Below, one piece after another: positions 24,063 through 32,437 of a stretch of 40,572 nucleotides of DNA. The position numbers and the translations under genes are program-made. The notes under the pieces are model-generated. The model saw only the letters and a program-made list of their open reading frames with translations, did no database searches and had not been told where the DNA came from. Numbering within the stretch: the first letter of the stretch is position 1; every line of letters starts with the position of its first letter. Origin of the DNA: Henriciella sp. (GTDB taxonomy: Bacteria > Pseudomonadota > Alphaproteobacteria > Caulobacterales > Hyphomonadaceae); NCBI GenBank assembly GCA_013213825.1, contig JABSQA010000016.1, positions 1 through 40,572 on the forward strand, written 5' to 3'.

Positions 24063-24776
24063 ATGATTAATATTATTCGACGCAGCCATGGCTTTCAGCT
24101 CGATCATATCGGTCCGGGCGTGCCTAATACCGAAGCTGGTGTGAAATGGGTCGAGGAGAAGACCGGTGCGAAGGTTGACTTGCATGATCCGGAACCGGGT
24201 CAGTTTTACTGGAGTGGAAGCCTCGCGATCGGCGAACACTCATTCCTGGAAATCATCGGACCAAACCCGGATTACAAGAAGTTTCAACCCTTTGCGGCAC
24301 TGATTGAAACCCTGTCAGAGCCACAGCTACTGTTCTGGTATATCGCGGTCGAGGATTTTGCCGCGTTTCAGGCTCTGGCGCGGCAAGAGAAGGCGAAACT
24401 CGAGAGGATAGAAGCGATCAATATCGAAGACGTTGATGCGGCCCAAGCCAGCTATCGGCGTGGGTTGATCGGTCCGGGCTTCTTGTCCGAACGTCCCAAT
24501 GTCATTCAATGGCTCAAGCGACCCAATCGGGAGTCTCAAGAAGCGCCGGTCTGTAAATTGACGGATTTTCGCCTTTCGAATCCTCAAGCGGACAAGATCA
24601 ATAATGTGTTTGAGAAACTGGGGATCGATGTGCCGGTCGCAAAAGGGGCGTCGTCAATAGGTGTCACGATCGATACTCCGAAAGGCCCTTGGTCAATAGA
24701 GAATAAGGGTGTGCGTTGGACCATGCCCGGCATGCTCGTGAACGTCGCTGGGCTGTGGTGGCGGACGCGACGCTAG
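24063..24776 (+). CDS. Glyoxalase-like (VOC superfamily) protein
   Basis: A 237-aa protein with two VOC-type halves: FQLDHIGPGVPNTEAGVKWVEEKTG with the usual first metal-ligand His, LAIGEHSFLEIIGPNP, then a second half with KLTDFRLSNPQADKINNVFEKLG. VOC enzymes use a divalent metal for isomerisation, lyase or dioxygenase reactions. It is downstream of and likely co-transcribed with the FAD protein. The substrate is unknown. Confidence 0.78.
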   Translation: MINIIRRSHGFQLDHIGPGVPNTEAGVKWVEEKTGAKVDLHDPEPGQFYWSGSLAIGEHSFLEIIGPNPDYKKFQPFAALIETLSEPQLLFWYIAVEDFAAFQALARQEKAKLERIEAINIEDVDAAQASYRRGLIGPGFLSERPNVIQWLKRPNRESQEAPVCKLTDFRLSNPQADKINNVFEKLGIDVPVAKGASSIGVTIDTPKGPWSIENKGVRWTMPGMLVNVAGLWWRTRR

Positions 24777-24849
24777 CATCCAAACAGATTATGAAAAGCG
24801 GCGCCGCGTCCGCGGCAAAACTGCAACAGATGCTAAAATGAGTCTTTTT
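24774..24849 (+). terminator. Possible branched terminator after the VOC gene
   Basis: TAGCATC (24774-24780, including the stop codon) pairs with GATGCTA (24829-24835), enclosing the hairpin GCCGCG-TC-CGCGGC (24803-24816). A short T-run (CTTTTT) follows at about 24844-24849. The long loop makes this uncertain. Confidence 0.4.
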
Positions 24850-24868
24850 GCAAACGAATTGCAATTGC
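24850..24868. promoter_or_regulatory. Second, weaker Fur box ahead of the receptor at 24956
   Basis: GCAAACGA-ATT-GCAATTGC fits 6 and 5 of 8 bases in the two halves. It would make a tandem with the strong box 43 bases downstream. Confidence 0.45.
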
Positions 24869-24910
24869 AATAAGGATTTTTTCCGGCTAAAGCACTCCTC
24901 ATCTCTAGTT

Positions 24911-24929
24911 GCGAATGAATATCATTCGC
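24911..24929. promoter_or_regulatory. Perfect Fur box ahead of the haem-type receptor
   Basis: GCGAATGA-ATA-TCATTCGC is a flawless 8-3-8 inverted repeat, 27 bases before the start at 24956. It is used here as the reference for the other boxes. Confidence 0.9.
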
Positions 24930-24955
24930 TATTTTCTAGGTTAGAGGGATCCAAA

Positions 24956-27025
24956 ATGAAGTTTAATGCGAACAAGAACCGACTGCTTATTGCCACTGCG
25001 ATTGGCTTTGCTGTCATGATGCCGAGCATGGCTGTTGCTCAAGAAGAGACCGACACCGCCAGCGAAACGCAAGCCAGTGAAGATGGCGAATTTCTCGGCG
25101 AGCTGACACTCGGCCAGAGTAAGCGGGAAGTGCAAACCGGCACTGCAACGCCGCTGACCACGATCAAACAAGAAGAGATCGATGACCGTCAGGCTAACAC
25201 GATTGCTGAGCTGATTGACTCGGTGCCTGGTGTGACGCTGGTCAACGGACAAACGCCGCAAGGCTCGGGGATCAACATTCGCGGATTCGGCGCAAACAGC
25301 ATTTACGGGACCGATCAGAAGGTGGCCGTCCTGGTCGATGGGGCAACAACTGGCGCCGAGGAAATCTATCGGGTCAGCAATCAACTCTTCACCGACCCGT
25401 ATCTTTATAAGAGTGTCGATGTGATCCGCGGAACGGTTGGAAGCTTCGAATACGGATCCGGCATCGTCGGCGGCGTGGTCCTGCTCGAAACGAAAGATGC
25501 GTCGGACTTTACAGGTGGCGAACCTGGGTTTGGTGGGGCGTTGACCCTTGGTGGTCAAACCAATGGTGACGGCTTCAACGGCTCAGGTATCTTGGCCTGG
25601 CAGCCCAGCGAGAAAGCGGAGTTCCTTTTCAACTACACCTATCGTGATCAAGACAATCAAGAAGATGGGAGCGGAAACGAGATTGGGAACTCGGCGTTTG
25701 AATTGCCGTCGTTCCTCGTCAAAGGGCGTTATGCATTTGACGATACGCACTCGATTATGGCGAGCTATACCCAATCGGATACAGCTGACCGCGATGTGCC
25801 TTACGACACCTTTGTCACAGGCACGGACTTTTTCGGTAATGTCGACCGGGATGTGACCACGCAAACCGGATCTCTGTTCTACTATTTCCAACCGGCGGGG
25901 AATGACCTGATCGATGTGGAAGCCGCGTTGACTTATTCCAATCAAGAGATTGATCAAACTTACATCCCGGGCACGAACGGCTTCGGGAGCCCAGTTGGTT
26001 TTGGCGTCACCAATGCCGATCTACAGTATGAGCGTACCAAGCTGACCGTGAAAAACACGTCCTTCGTGCAGACAGGGTTGATCGAGCACGAAATTCGAAC
26101 GGGTGTCGAATTTATCAAAAATGACCGGCTTGAAGCCAGCGCTGCCCCAGGCGGCACCGACAATCGCCAGGCGATCTTCATCATCGACAATATCGACTTC
26201 GGCAATGGGCTGACATTCACGCCAGCGCTTCGCTATGAGAACCAAACGCTGGAAACAGATTTCTTTGATCTTGATGCTGAGGCGCGAGTTGAGGGCGAGT
26301 TCGATGATAGCGCGCTCATGGGCGGCGCGTCACTGCGATATCAATTCGAAAATGGATTCGCAGTTTTTGGGAGCTACGCTTACACCGAAAGCCTTCCAAT
26401 TCTGGACGATACGCCGACCACGGGAACCAGTAATCGGTCCAATATTTTTACGGCCGAAGAGGCTTCAACTTACGAGGCCGGATTTAGCTATGACACGGTG
26501 GGCGTGTTCAACGAAAGCGATACGCTGTCTTTCAAACTCAATTATTACGACACGACACTGGAAGACATCACCTTCATCGGTGGACTGGACGAGATTTCAT
26601 TGCAGGGCGTGGAGATTGAAGGATCGTTCGCGACTGAAGGCGGCTTCTATGTCGACCTGAACGGGAACTTCTCAGACGGAGATGAAACCGATGTCGCAGG
26701 CGTTTCCGTAACCTATCGTAGCCTGACGGCGGACAGCGTTCGTGTCACAGCTGGTAAGCGGTTTGGCCGCTTCCTCGATGTCAGTCTCGAAGCGCTGGCG
26801 GTAGATGACGCCGATGTCTCTTTCCGTTCGGGGAATCCCGAGCAGGGCGATTCCTACAATATCTTCAATGCTCGCGCGACGGTGAGCCCACAATCTGGCT
26901 TCTTGAAGGACACGTCGTTCCGCTTCGGGATCGAGAATTTGTCCGACGAAGATTATACGCCGAACCTGTCGACGCGAAAAGCGACGGGTCAGAATTTCAA
27001 GCTAACGGTGACCCGCCAATTCTAG
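24956..27025 (+). CDS. TonB-dependent receptor, haem/haemoglobin type
   Basis: A 689-aa outer-membrane receptor: signal peptide (LLIATAIGFAVMMPSMAVAQ), a plug from about residue 50 with LIDSVPGVTLVNG and INIRGFGANSIYGTDQKV, then VDVIRGTVGSFEYGSGIVGGVVLLETKDASDF, the form typical of haem-family plugs, and a barrel ending in QNFKLTVTRQF. The ligand could be haem or a haem protein; the FRAP/NPNL pair of classical haem receptors is not evident, so a siderophore is possible. ATG 24956 has AGAGGGA upstream, whereas the frame from 24848 runs through the Fur box. It leads into the exbB-exbD-exbD-tonB genes, 111 bases later. Confidence 0.88.
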   Translation: MKFNANKNRLLIATAIGFAVMMPSMAVAQEETDTASETQASEDGEFLGELTLGQSKREVQTGTATPLTTIKQEEIDDRQANTIAELIDSVPGVTLVNGQTPQGSGINIRGFGANSIYGTDQKVAVLVDGATTGAEEIYRVSNQLFTDPYLYKSVDVIRGTVGSFEYGSGIVGGVVLLETKDASDFTGGEPGFGGALTLGGQTNGDGFNGSGILAWQPSEKAEFLFNYTYRDQDNQEDGSGNEIGNSAFELPSFLVKGRYAFDDTHSIMASYTQSDTADRDVPYDTFVTGTDFFGNVDRDVTTQTGSLFYYFQPAGNDLIDVEAALTYSNQEIDQTYIPGTNGFGSPVGFGVTNADLQYERTKLTVKNTSFVQTGLIEHEIRTGVEFIKNDRLEASAAPGGTDNRQAIFIIDNIDFGNGLTFTPALRYENQTLETDFFDLDAEARVEGEFDDSALMGGASLRYQFENGFAVFGSYAYTESLPILDDTPTTGTSNRSNIFTAEEASTYEAGFSYDTVGVFNESDTLSFKLNYYDTTLEDITFIGGLDEISLQGVEIEGSFATEGGFYVDLNGNFSDGDETDVAGVSVTYRSLTADSVRVTAGKRFGRFLDVSLEALAVDDADVSFRSGNPEQGDSYNIFNARATVSPQSGFLKDTSFRFGIENLSDEDYTPNLSTRKATGQNFKLTVTRQF

Positions 27026-27053
27026 GCATCTCCTCTCAGGAACCGTTTTCTTG

Positions 27054-27092
27054 GCGGAGGTTGATCATCCCTTGCGGATTTTCAGCCTCCGC
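27054..27092 (+). repeat. Inverted repeat between receptor and exbB
   Basis: GCGGAGG (27054-27060) and CCTCCGC (27086-27092) form a 7-bp dyad with a 25-base loop and no T-run. It may be an RNA processing or stabilising element that separates receptor and energiser expression. Confidence 0.35.
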
Positions 27093-27136
27093 ACTTCTCG
27101 TTCGAGATGATCGAGATCAGACCTTCAGGAGTTCAC

Positions 27137-27790
27137 ATGGACAGTCTCTTTTCTCCGTTTCGAGCCCTCTATGATCTGGGTGGGCCAGTGCTTCTGCTTT
27201 TGCTGGCAGTATCCATTTTCACGCTGACCGTGATCATTCTCAAGGCGTGGCAATTCCGGTCGGCGCGCGTCAGTAAGGGACAGCAAATTCGCCAGGCGAT
27301 CGCCAGCTGGGATCGCGGCGAACATGATCGCGCCTTATCTGAAATTCAGAGCTCAAGACACTTTCTGGCGCCAGTCATCGCACTCGGCATGCAAGAACGA
27401 AGCGGCGACGGCCTGACGAAACGCCTCGAGTCCGAAGCCGAACAAAAACTACAACCCATGGAGGGTGGCTTTCGCATTCTCGACATGGTCGCTCAGCTTG
27501 CCCCTTTGCTTGGTCTGCTCGGGACTGTGATCGGAATGATCGAGGCGTTCCAGGCCTTGCAGGATGCAGGATCCCAAGTTGATCCAGCTGCCCTGGCAGG
27601 CGGTATCTGGGTGGCTTTGCTTACAACTGCGGCAGGGCTCACCGTGGCGATGCCAACTTCGGTCGCGTTATCCTGGTTCGAGGCGCAAATGGATGAAGCA
27701 CGATCGCTCGCAGATTATGCGTTTTCCGTGATCAGCCGCCCGGTCAGCCAACCCAACGAAGTGGAGGGCTTGTCGCGGCATGTCGCTTAA
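27137..27790 (+). CDS. exbB: ExbB/TolQ-type proton channel protein
   Basis: A 217-aa inner-membrane protein of the MotA/TolQ/ExbB family with three membrane helices: LGGPVLLLLLAVSIFTLTVIIL at the start, and the pair around LDMVAQLAPLLGLLGTVIGMIEAF and GGIWVALLTTAAGLTVAMPTSVAL. ExbB forms the pentameric scaffold around ExbD that drives TonB with the proton motive force. AGGAG precedes ATG 27137. It starts the unit exbB-exbD-exbD-tonB, all overlapping. Confidence 0.93.
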   Translation: MDSLFSPFRALYDLGGPVLLLLLAVSIFTLTVIILKAWQFRSARVSKGQQIRQAIASWDRGEHDRALSEIQSSRHFLAPVIALGMQERSGDGLTKRLESEAEQKLQPMEGGFRILDMVAQLAPLLGLLGTVIGMIEAFQALQDAGSQVDPAALAGGIWVALLTTAAGLTVAMPTSVALSWFEAQMDEARSLADYAFSVISRPVSQPNEVEGLSRHVA

Positions 27791-28166
27791 GCGGGTCAGA
27801 CGGAGGCGCAAAGCGTCGATCACGTCCCTAATTGACGTGATCTTTCTGCTGTTGCTCTTCTTCATGCTCGCATCGACCTTCTCCAAATTCTCGGAGATCG
27901 ACATCGCTGTGGCAAATGCCTCTGGCATTGGTCAGTCATCAACGGATGTCGCTTCGTTGCATATCCAGTCTGACCGCGTTTTTTGCAACGAGACGGAGAC
28001 CCCAGATGTCGAGCTGGTGTCGCGCCTGAGCGAATTGGGAGCTACGGGCACGAGCGGTGTCAGGATCAGTCTTGCGGATGACGTCTCAACGCAACGGCTC
28101 GTCGATGTGCTGTCGCTTGTGAAACAAGTGCCGGGTTTAACGATCCAGATCGAGGAGCCGTCATGA
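27780..28166 (+). CDS. exbD: ExbD-type protein, canonical copy
   Basis: A 128-aa protein with a short basic cytosolic start, one membrane helix SLIDVIFLLLLFFML carrying the essential Asp of ExbD/TolR (residue 18), and a periplasmic domain. It lies 11 bases inside the end of exbB. Together with the second ExbD it may form a mixed dimer inside the ExbB ring. A single Cys occurs in the periplasmic domain (RVFCNETE). Confidence 0.92.
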   Translation: MSLKRVRRRRKASITSLIDVIFLLLLFFMLASTFSKFSEIDIAVANASGIGQSSTDVASLHIQSDRVFCNETETPDVELVSRLSELGATGTSGVRISLADDVSTQRLVDVLSLVKQVPGLTIQIEEPS

Positions 28167-28543
28167 AACGCCAATTCAACGCCTCGAAGCGCGAACCGAT
28201 CATTTCCTTGATCAATATCGTATTCTTGATCCTGATCTTCTTCATGGTTGCCGGATCGCTCTCGGCCAATCGTCCGTCCGGGATCGAATTCGTTCAAGCA
28301 GAAGGCCTGGATTGTTGTACCGAAGAAGACGCGCTCGATATCCTCGCGGATGGGACTTTGGTTCGGCACGGCGAGCGGTTGGCGTCGCTCGAACAGTTTA
28401 TTGCTGAAACAGAATCCCTCGAGACAACGATTCGCTTGCGCCCTGACCGGGAATTCCCGGCGCGTGACTTGTTGCAAAGCGTGAGCACCCTGCAAGACGC
28501 TGGCGCCACGCATATCGTCGTGCTGACGGAGCAAGCAACATGA
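28163..28543 (+). CDS. Second ExbD-type protein with Asn in place of the membrane Asp
   Basis: A 126-aa ExbD paralogue whose membrane helix reads SLINIVFLILIFFMVAG. The proton-carrying Asp of the family (LIDVIF in the first copy) is Asn18 here. The rest of the fold, a short basic start and a periplasmic domain of normal size, is kept, with a CC pair (LDCCTEED). It overlaps exbD by 4 bases and tonB by 4 bases. Tandem exbD genes occur elsewhere, for example exbD1-exbD2 in Xanthomonas; the Asn change suggests a structural or regulatory partner that cannot carry protons. Confidence 0.88.
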   Translation: MKRQFNASKREPIISLINIVFLILIFFMVAGSLSANRPSGIEFVQAEGLDCCTEEDALDILADGTLVRHGERLASLEQFIAETESLETTIRLRPDREFPARDLLQSVSTLQDAGATHIVVLTEQAT

Positions 28544-29376
28544 ATGTTCGGATCGGTCCAGCACTTGCGGTCGCGCTACTCGCGCACGCGGGCGCGTATG
28601 CAATCATCCTCGTCAGCACGCCGGAGAAGGCTGACATAAAGATTCAGGGCGGCAGCATCAGTGTTTCGCTGACGTCCACTGACATGCCGGCATCGGAGGA
28701 ATCTGAAACGGCCAATGAGGAGGCGACCGAGTCGGATGCAGATGATGCGTCCGGGGCCAGTCCCGTCGAAACGCCAACGCCTGAGCCAGTTGTCGAGCCC
28801 ATACCCGAGCCAGAACCGGCTGAACCTGAGCCAATTCCCGAGCCAGAGCCCGAACAAGAGCCACCGGCGCCTGAACCCGCGGCCGAAGTTACGCCGGATG
28901 AACCAGAAGACGCCGTGACTATGCCAGAGCGGACCTCATCCGAACCAGCAGGAGAGGAAGCGACTGACAGCCAATCAAGCGAGTCTGCTTCCGTTGAAAC
29001 CAATGCAGCTCAGGAAGTCGACGATCAATCAGAGACCGGTGCTCCGTCCAAACATGGACCACCCGTCGAATCCACCGCCTCAACTGCTGAGATTGCAAAC
29101 GCCGAGCTCGGCAACGCGGCTGTAGACAATTACAATGGCGCCCTGATGCGCCATATGCGCAAGGCGCGCAAATTTGACACGAATGCCCGCCGTAGTTCGA
29201 AGATCTCGATCACGATTGACGCAAATGGACATGTGATCGAGGTCCGCGTCCTGCGGGCTTCAGGAGACAAGACCTGGGACCGACGGGTGGTCAAAGAACT
29301 CAAACGTATCGCGCCGTATCCAGCGCCGCCCTCGGGTGAGACGCATTCCTGGTCGTTTGATGCGGTCCCGAAATAG
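28540..29376 (+). CDS. tonB: TonB energy-transducing protein
   Basis: A 278-aa protein: an N-terminal membrane anchor with the family His in ALLAHAGAYAIILV, a long acidic Pro/Glu-rich spacer (about 55-125, many EPEP repeats), a Ser/Thr/Glu-rich stretch, and a C-terminal TonB domain (about 195-278) with YNGALMRHMRKARKFD and ISITIDANGHVIEVRVLRASG. It links the ExbB-ExbD motor to the TonB boxes of the receptors. The spacer is Glu-Pro rather than the Lys-Pro/Glu-Pro mixture of E. coli. It overlaps the second exbD and ends 10 bases from the convergent PepSY gene. Confidence 0.93.
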   Translation: MNVRIGPALAVALLAHAGAYAIILVSTPEKADIKIQGGSISVSLTSTDMPASEESETANEEATESDADDASGASPVETPTPEPVVEPIPEPEPAEPEPIPEPEPEQEPPAPEPAAEVTPDEPEDAVTMPERTSSEPAGEEATDSQSSESASVETNAAQEVDDQSETGAPSKHGPPVESTASTAEIANAELGNAAVDNYNGALMRHMRKARKFDTNARRSSKISITIDANGHVIEVRVLRASGDKTWDRRVVKELKRIAPYPAPPSGETHSWSFDAVPK

Positions 29377-29386
29377 GGGCACGGTA

Positions 29387-30028
29387 TTAAGGAACGAAGA
29401 AGACGAAGAGGGCGATAAATAGGGCCATCGTTGCGCCCATAATCCGTATCGCATTGCCCAATCGAAAGCGCAGCGAAAAAAACAGGATCAGTCCGATGAC
29501 CGACATGGCCAGGATCAGAATGGCGGTAATGTCGATCATGAATTTCCAGACTTTGCCAGCATCTTTCCCGCGGTGAAGATCGTGGATAATAGAGGTCAAA
29601 TTGGCCTTAGAGGTTTCAACCTCAGCCTCGGCAAGTTCGAAATCGATGAAAATGTCGGTGCCACCTTTAACGCCGGCAAATCTGAGCATCGCATCGCTGT
29701 CTGAAATACTTGCGTCCTTCAGTTGACCTTGGACGCGGGTTGCATTGCGAACCAGTTCTTCGAACGCCCGCTCTGGCGTTTCACTTGATTGCGCGGATTG
29801 CAAAGCATCAAAATCCAATGCGACAATGATTGGCTCAGCATCCTGACTGTCGGCACCAAACCAGCTTGGGTGATTCAGCAACAGGCCAGAGGCTGCAAAG
29901 AACATGAGCAATAAGAAAGCGGCCGCAGACAAATAGCCGTGCAGCATCCGACACGTGCGGTAGAACGCGCCCTTGTTGAACCTCTTCTTCGCCGGTTTTT
30001 TGTTTGCCGATTGAGGGGGAGAAGTCAT
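29387..30028 (-). CDS. Short PepSY-associated membrane protein
   Basis: A 213-aa inner-membrane protein: a basic N-terminus, first helix after RMLHGYLSAAAFLLLMFFAASGLLL, a periplasmic domain of about 110 residues, LTSIIHDLHRGKDAGKVWKFMIDI with conserved His residues, and a C-terminal helix pair. It matches the PepSY-associated TM group that is linked with ApbE and DUF2271 proteins. It may pass electrons across the membrane to periplasmic flavoproteins or ferric compounds. It follows the ApbE-DUF2271 gene by 8 bases. Confidence 0.82.
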   Translation of the reverse strand: MTSPPQSANKKPAKKRFNKGAFYRTCRMLHGYLSAAAFLLLMFFAASGLLLNHPSWFGADSQDAEPIIVALDFDALQSAQSSETPERAFEELVRNATRVQGQLKDASISDSDAMLRFAGVKGGTDIFIDFELAEAEVETSKANLTSIIHDLHRGKDAGKVWKFMIDITAILILAMSVIGLILFFSLRFRLGNAIRIMGATMALFIALFVFFVP

Positions 30029-30036
30029 GCCGTCTG

Positions 30037-31509
30037 CTATGGCGCTGCTCCAAAAGACACCGAGATGTTTCCTAGTTCATCGCCTGCTTGTCGTTCAATC
30101 GCAAACGGGTTTTCGCCAAGGGTTATCTCGAAGCTTTCATGTTGATGATCCCCATGTTCGCGGGCGGCTTCAATATGCAGCACATACTCTCCGGCCGGAG
30201 CCGGGTTGCCATCATGATCCAGGCCGTCCCATTGGATAAGATACTGGCCCGGCTTGCGCGTCGGTTCAGATAGCGCATCCGGAAGACTGCCGGCCTTACG
30301 ACCAAACCGGCGATGCCAGTAATAGTTCTCTTCCATCCAGCGCTCTTCCGGACCCGCCAACAAAAGTATGCGAACCAACTGACGGTTGGAATCAGCCACC
30401 CAGGCCGCGATGTAGGGGCGTTCATAATTGGAGACGTCCAATTCAGGAATGACGAAATCGACTGAAAAGGCATATCCGTTTGGCCAGCTCTCGTTGGTTC
30501 GTGCGCCGTCCGATCCTCTCTCAAGAAGGGACCAACCGTCCGATGTGTAGGCTCGGCCATCATCCGCAACGATGCGGGCTTCAACACCAGCCCGCGCATT
30601 GATCAATGCCATTCCGTCATTCAGTGGCATCACAAGAAGAGCTGTTGCTAAAGCGTCCGCGGTCATCGAATCCTCGGCAAATACGCTGGCTTGAGAAACG
30701 CCTTCAACATGCCACCCATTTTTGGGAGAAATGATGTGAGAGAAAGACTTTCCTCCAATGTCGCGATCGCGAGGGCCGCGGCCGCTCGTGGCCAGGGCGC
30801 CGTCTCCGAGCATCACCTCGATTCCGTTGCCCGTTTCGGATCGAGCCGATTTGATGGCCGCGGTCCAGGAGGTGGCATCCGGGCTTTCACCCCAGGTTTT
30901 TATGTCGCCGCCAATATTGATGAGAAGTCCATCCAGGTCAGGATCCGCGGCGCGTGCGGCCGCCATGGCACGATCAATGATAAAGCCCTTGGCCAGCGCG
31001 TTGAGTTGAAACTGGACAGGGTCCGGGCGATCCAAAGACATCGCACCTTCATCCATATTCAATTTCGCACGTCGGATCTCGCCAGCCGTCAAACGCAATT
31101 GCGCGCGCGACGGCACTTCACCTTTATCTTCGCTGGATTGCCACGTCTGCAGCAGCCCCCCAATTCGGCAGCTTAGAGCGTTTCTCGTTTGCTCGCGGAA
31201 TGCTTCACACGCACTCAGCACGGTGAAGAGATCGCGAGAAACCGTGGCTGAGCTGACACTGTTCAAGGTGGAGACTTCGCTCTCTGGGTCATACGTGCTC
31301 AAAATCGCATTCAAGCGATAAATCTCCGCCAATACGGCAGATTCGACCTGATCAGCGGTCGCCTCAGACCCAGAAATAATGACCAGATCAAGGTTAGTCC
31401 CCAGAATAAAATCGTGACTTCGCGTGAACGTCTCAGCCGCTGCGGATGAGCAAACGAGCGCGCCAAAGCTGAAACTGGCCGTCGCCAGACGAATGAAAGA
31501 GCGCAGCAT
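30037..31509 (-). CDS. ApbE (FAD:protein FMN transferase) fused to DUF2271
   Basis: A 490-aa periplasmic protein. After a signal peptide (MLRSFIRLATASFSFGALVCSSAAAE) comes an ApbE domain (about 25-315) with LNALAKGFIIDRA, LLINIGGDIKTWG, FSHIISPKNG and the metal-binding SMTADALATAL motif. Then a DUF2271 domain (about 345-480) with PYIAAWVADSNRQLVRILLL and GEYVLHIEAAREHGDH. ApbE moves FMN from FAD onto Thr/Ser of exported proteins. In other bacteria ApbE, DUF2271, DUF4198 and PepSY genes occur as separate neighbours, so the fusion supports a shared pathway. ATG 31509 is chosen since it starts the signal peptide; ATG 31524 is possible. The Fur box at 31541 precedes it. Confidence 0.88.
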   Translation of the reverse strand: MLRSFIRLATASFSFGALVCSSAAAETFTRSHDFILGTNLDLVIISGSEATADQVESAVLAEIYRLNAILSTYDPESEVSTLNSVSSATVSRDLFTVLSACEAFREQTRNALSCRIGGLLQTWQSSEDKGEVPSRAQLRLTAGEIRRAKLNMDEGAMSLDRPDPVQFQLNALAKGFIIDRAMAAARAADPDLDGLLINIGGDIKTWGESPDATSWTAAIKSARSETGNGIEVMLGDGALATSGRGPRDRDIGGKSFSHIISPKNGWHVEGVSQASVFAEDSMTADALATALLVMPLNDGMALINARAGVEARIVADDGRAYTSDGWSLLERGSDGARTNESWPNGYAFSVDFVIPELDVSNYERPYIAAWVADSNRQLVRILLLAGPEERWMEENYYWHRRFGRKAGSLPDALSEPTRKPGQYLIQWDGLDHDGNPAPAGEYVLHIEAAREHGDHQHESFEITLGENPFAIERQAGDELGNISVSFGAAP

Positions 31510-31540
31510 TATGAAAAGTCCCATTGACAATTTTCTTTTT

Positions 31541-31559
31541 GCAAATGATTTGCATTCTC
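31541..31559. promoter_or_regulatory. Fur box between the ApbE and DUF4198 genes
   Basis: On the minus strand this reads GAGAATGC-AAA-TCATTTGC (right half 7 of 8). It lies between divergent starts at 31509 and 31611 and can serve both. Confidence 0.72.
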
Positions 31560-31610
31560 GTATAATCAATGGCACAGTTTGGCTACTTATTTTTTGGGAG
31601 AAATGCAGAA

Positions 31611-32405
31611 ATGAAGCTCATTCGCTCAACGCTGCTCGCGGGTACAGCAGTCCTGATCTCGGCAGGGACGGCTGCGGCGCACACATCTTACATGTTGCCG
31701 AGCGTGTTCAATACGTCCGAAGGCGAGCTCGTAACGGTGCAATGCTCGTTTACAGAAGATTTTCCGACGCCAGAGATTGCCGTGAAGTCGGATGACTATC
31801 ATGTCATCCTGCCGGACGGATCACGCGATGCGTTCGACACGCAAACCGACCTTCGACAACTCGTTGTTTTGGAGAACGGCCTTGAAATTGATGGGACCTA
31901 TCGGCTCACCACAGGGGTTCGGCATGGACGTAAAAGTACACGTGCTCTGGTCGATGGAGAGTGGGTGCCTGTCTTTGGTCCTGACGCGGAAGTGCCAGAA
32001 GAGGCCACAGCGGTAAAAACGGCGCAGACTGAGACTGTGGCCGACGTCTATGTCTCCAAAGGCGCGCCAACGTGGGACGCGATCTCGCCGATTGGTCGGC
32101 TCGCATTTCTCCCCAAAACACATCCGAATGAGATCTTCTCGGGCGAAGCCTTTGACGTGTCAGTTTCTTTTGATGGCGCTCCTTTGGCAGGACACAAAAT
32201 GTCAGTCTACCGGTCCGGTGGACATTATGAAGAGCCTCAATTCGGCATTGAGCAAATGACCGATGATGAAGGTGAGATCAGCCTCACGATCGATGAACCC
32301 GGCGTCTACATGCTCATGACCAGACACCGTGCTGACGCACCTGAGGGCGCAGAGACGGATGAGCGCGGATACACAACCTCGCTCACTTTTGAAGTGATGA
32401 AGTAA
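31611..32405 (+). CDS. DUF4198 periplasmic protein
   Basis: A 264-aa exported protein: signal peptide ending TAAA, mature start HTSYMLPSVFNTSEGELVTVQCSFTEDFP, which is the usual N-terminal signature of DUF4198 proteins, and a C-terminal Ig-like carboxypeptidase-regulatory-type domain with GAPLAGHKMSVYRSGGHY...DDEGEISLTIDEPGVYML. These proteins are linked to nickel/cobalt or iron uptake loci; His1 of the mature chain could ligate metal. GGGAG lies 10 bases before the ATG. It is divergent from the ApbE fusion across a Fur box and 32 bases ahead of the EF-hand gene. Confidence 0.85.
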   Translation: MKLIRSTLLAGTAVLISAGTAAAHTSYMLPSVFNTSEGELVTVQCSFTEDFPTPEIAVKSDDYHVILPDGSRDAFDTQTDLRQLVVLENGLEIDGTYRLTTGVRHGRKSTRALVDGEWVPVFGPDAEVPEEATAVKTAQTETVADVYVSKGAPTWDAISPIGRLAFLPKTHPNEIFSGEAFDVSVSFDGAPLAGHKMSVYRSGGHYEEPQFGIEQMTDDEGEISLTIDEPGVYMLMTRHRADAPEGAETDERGYTTSLTFEVMK

Positions 32406-32437
32406 TCAACAAAATTGAAAAACGAGGGAATTTCAAA

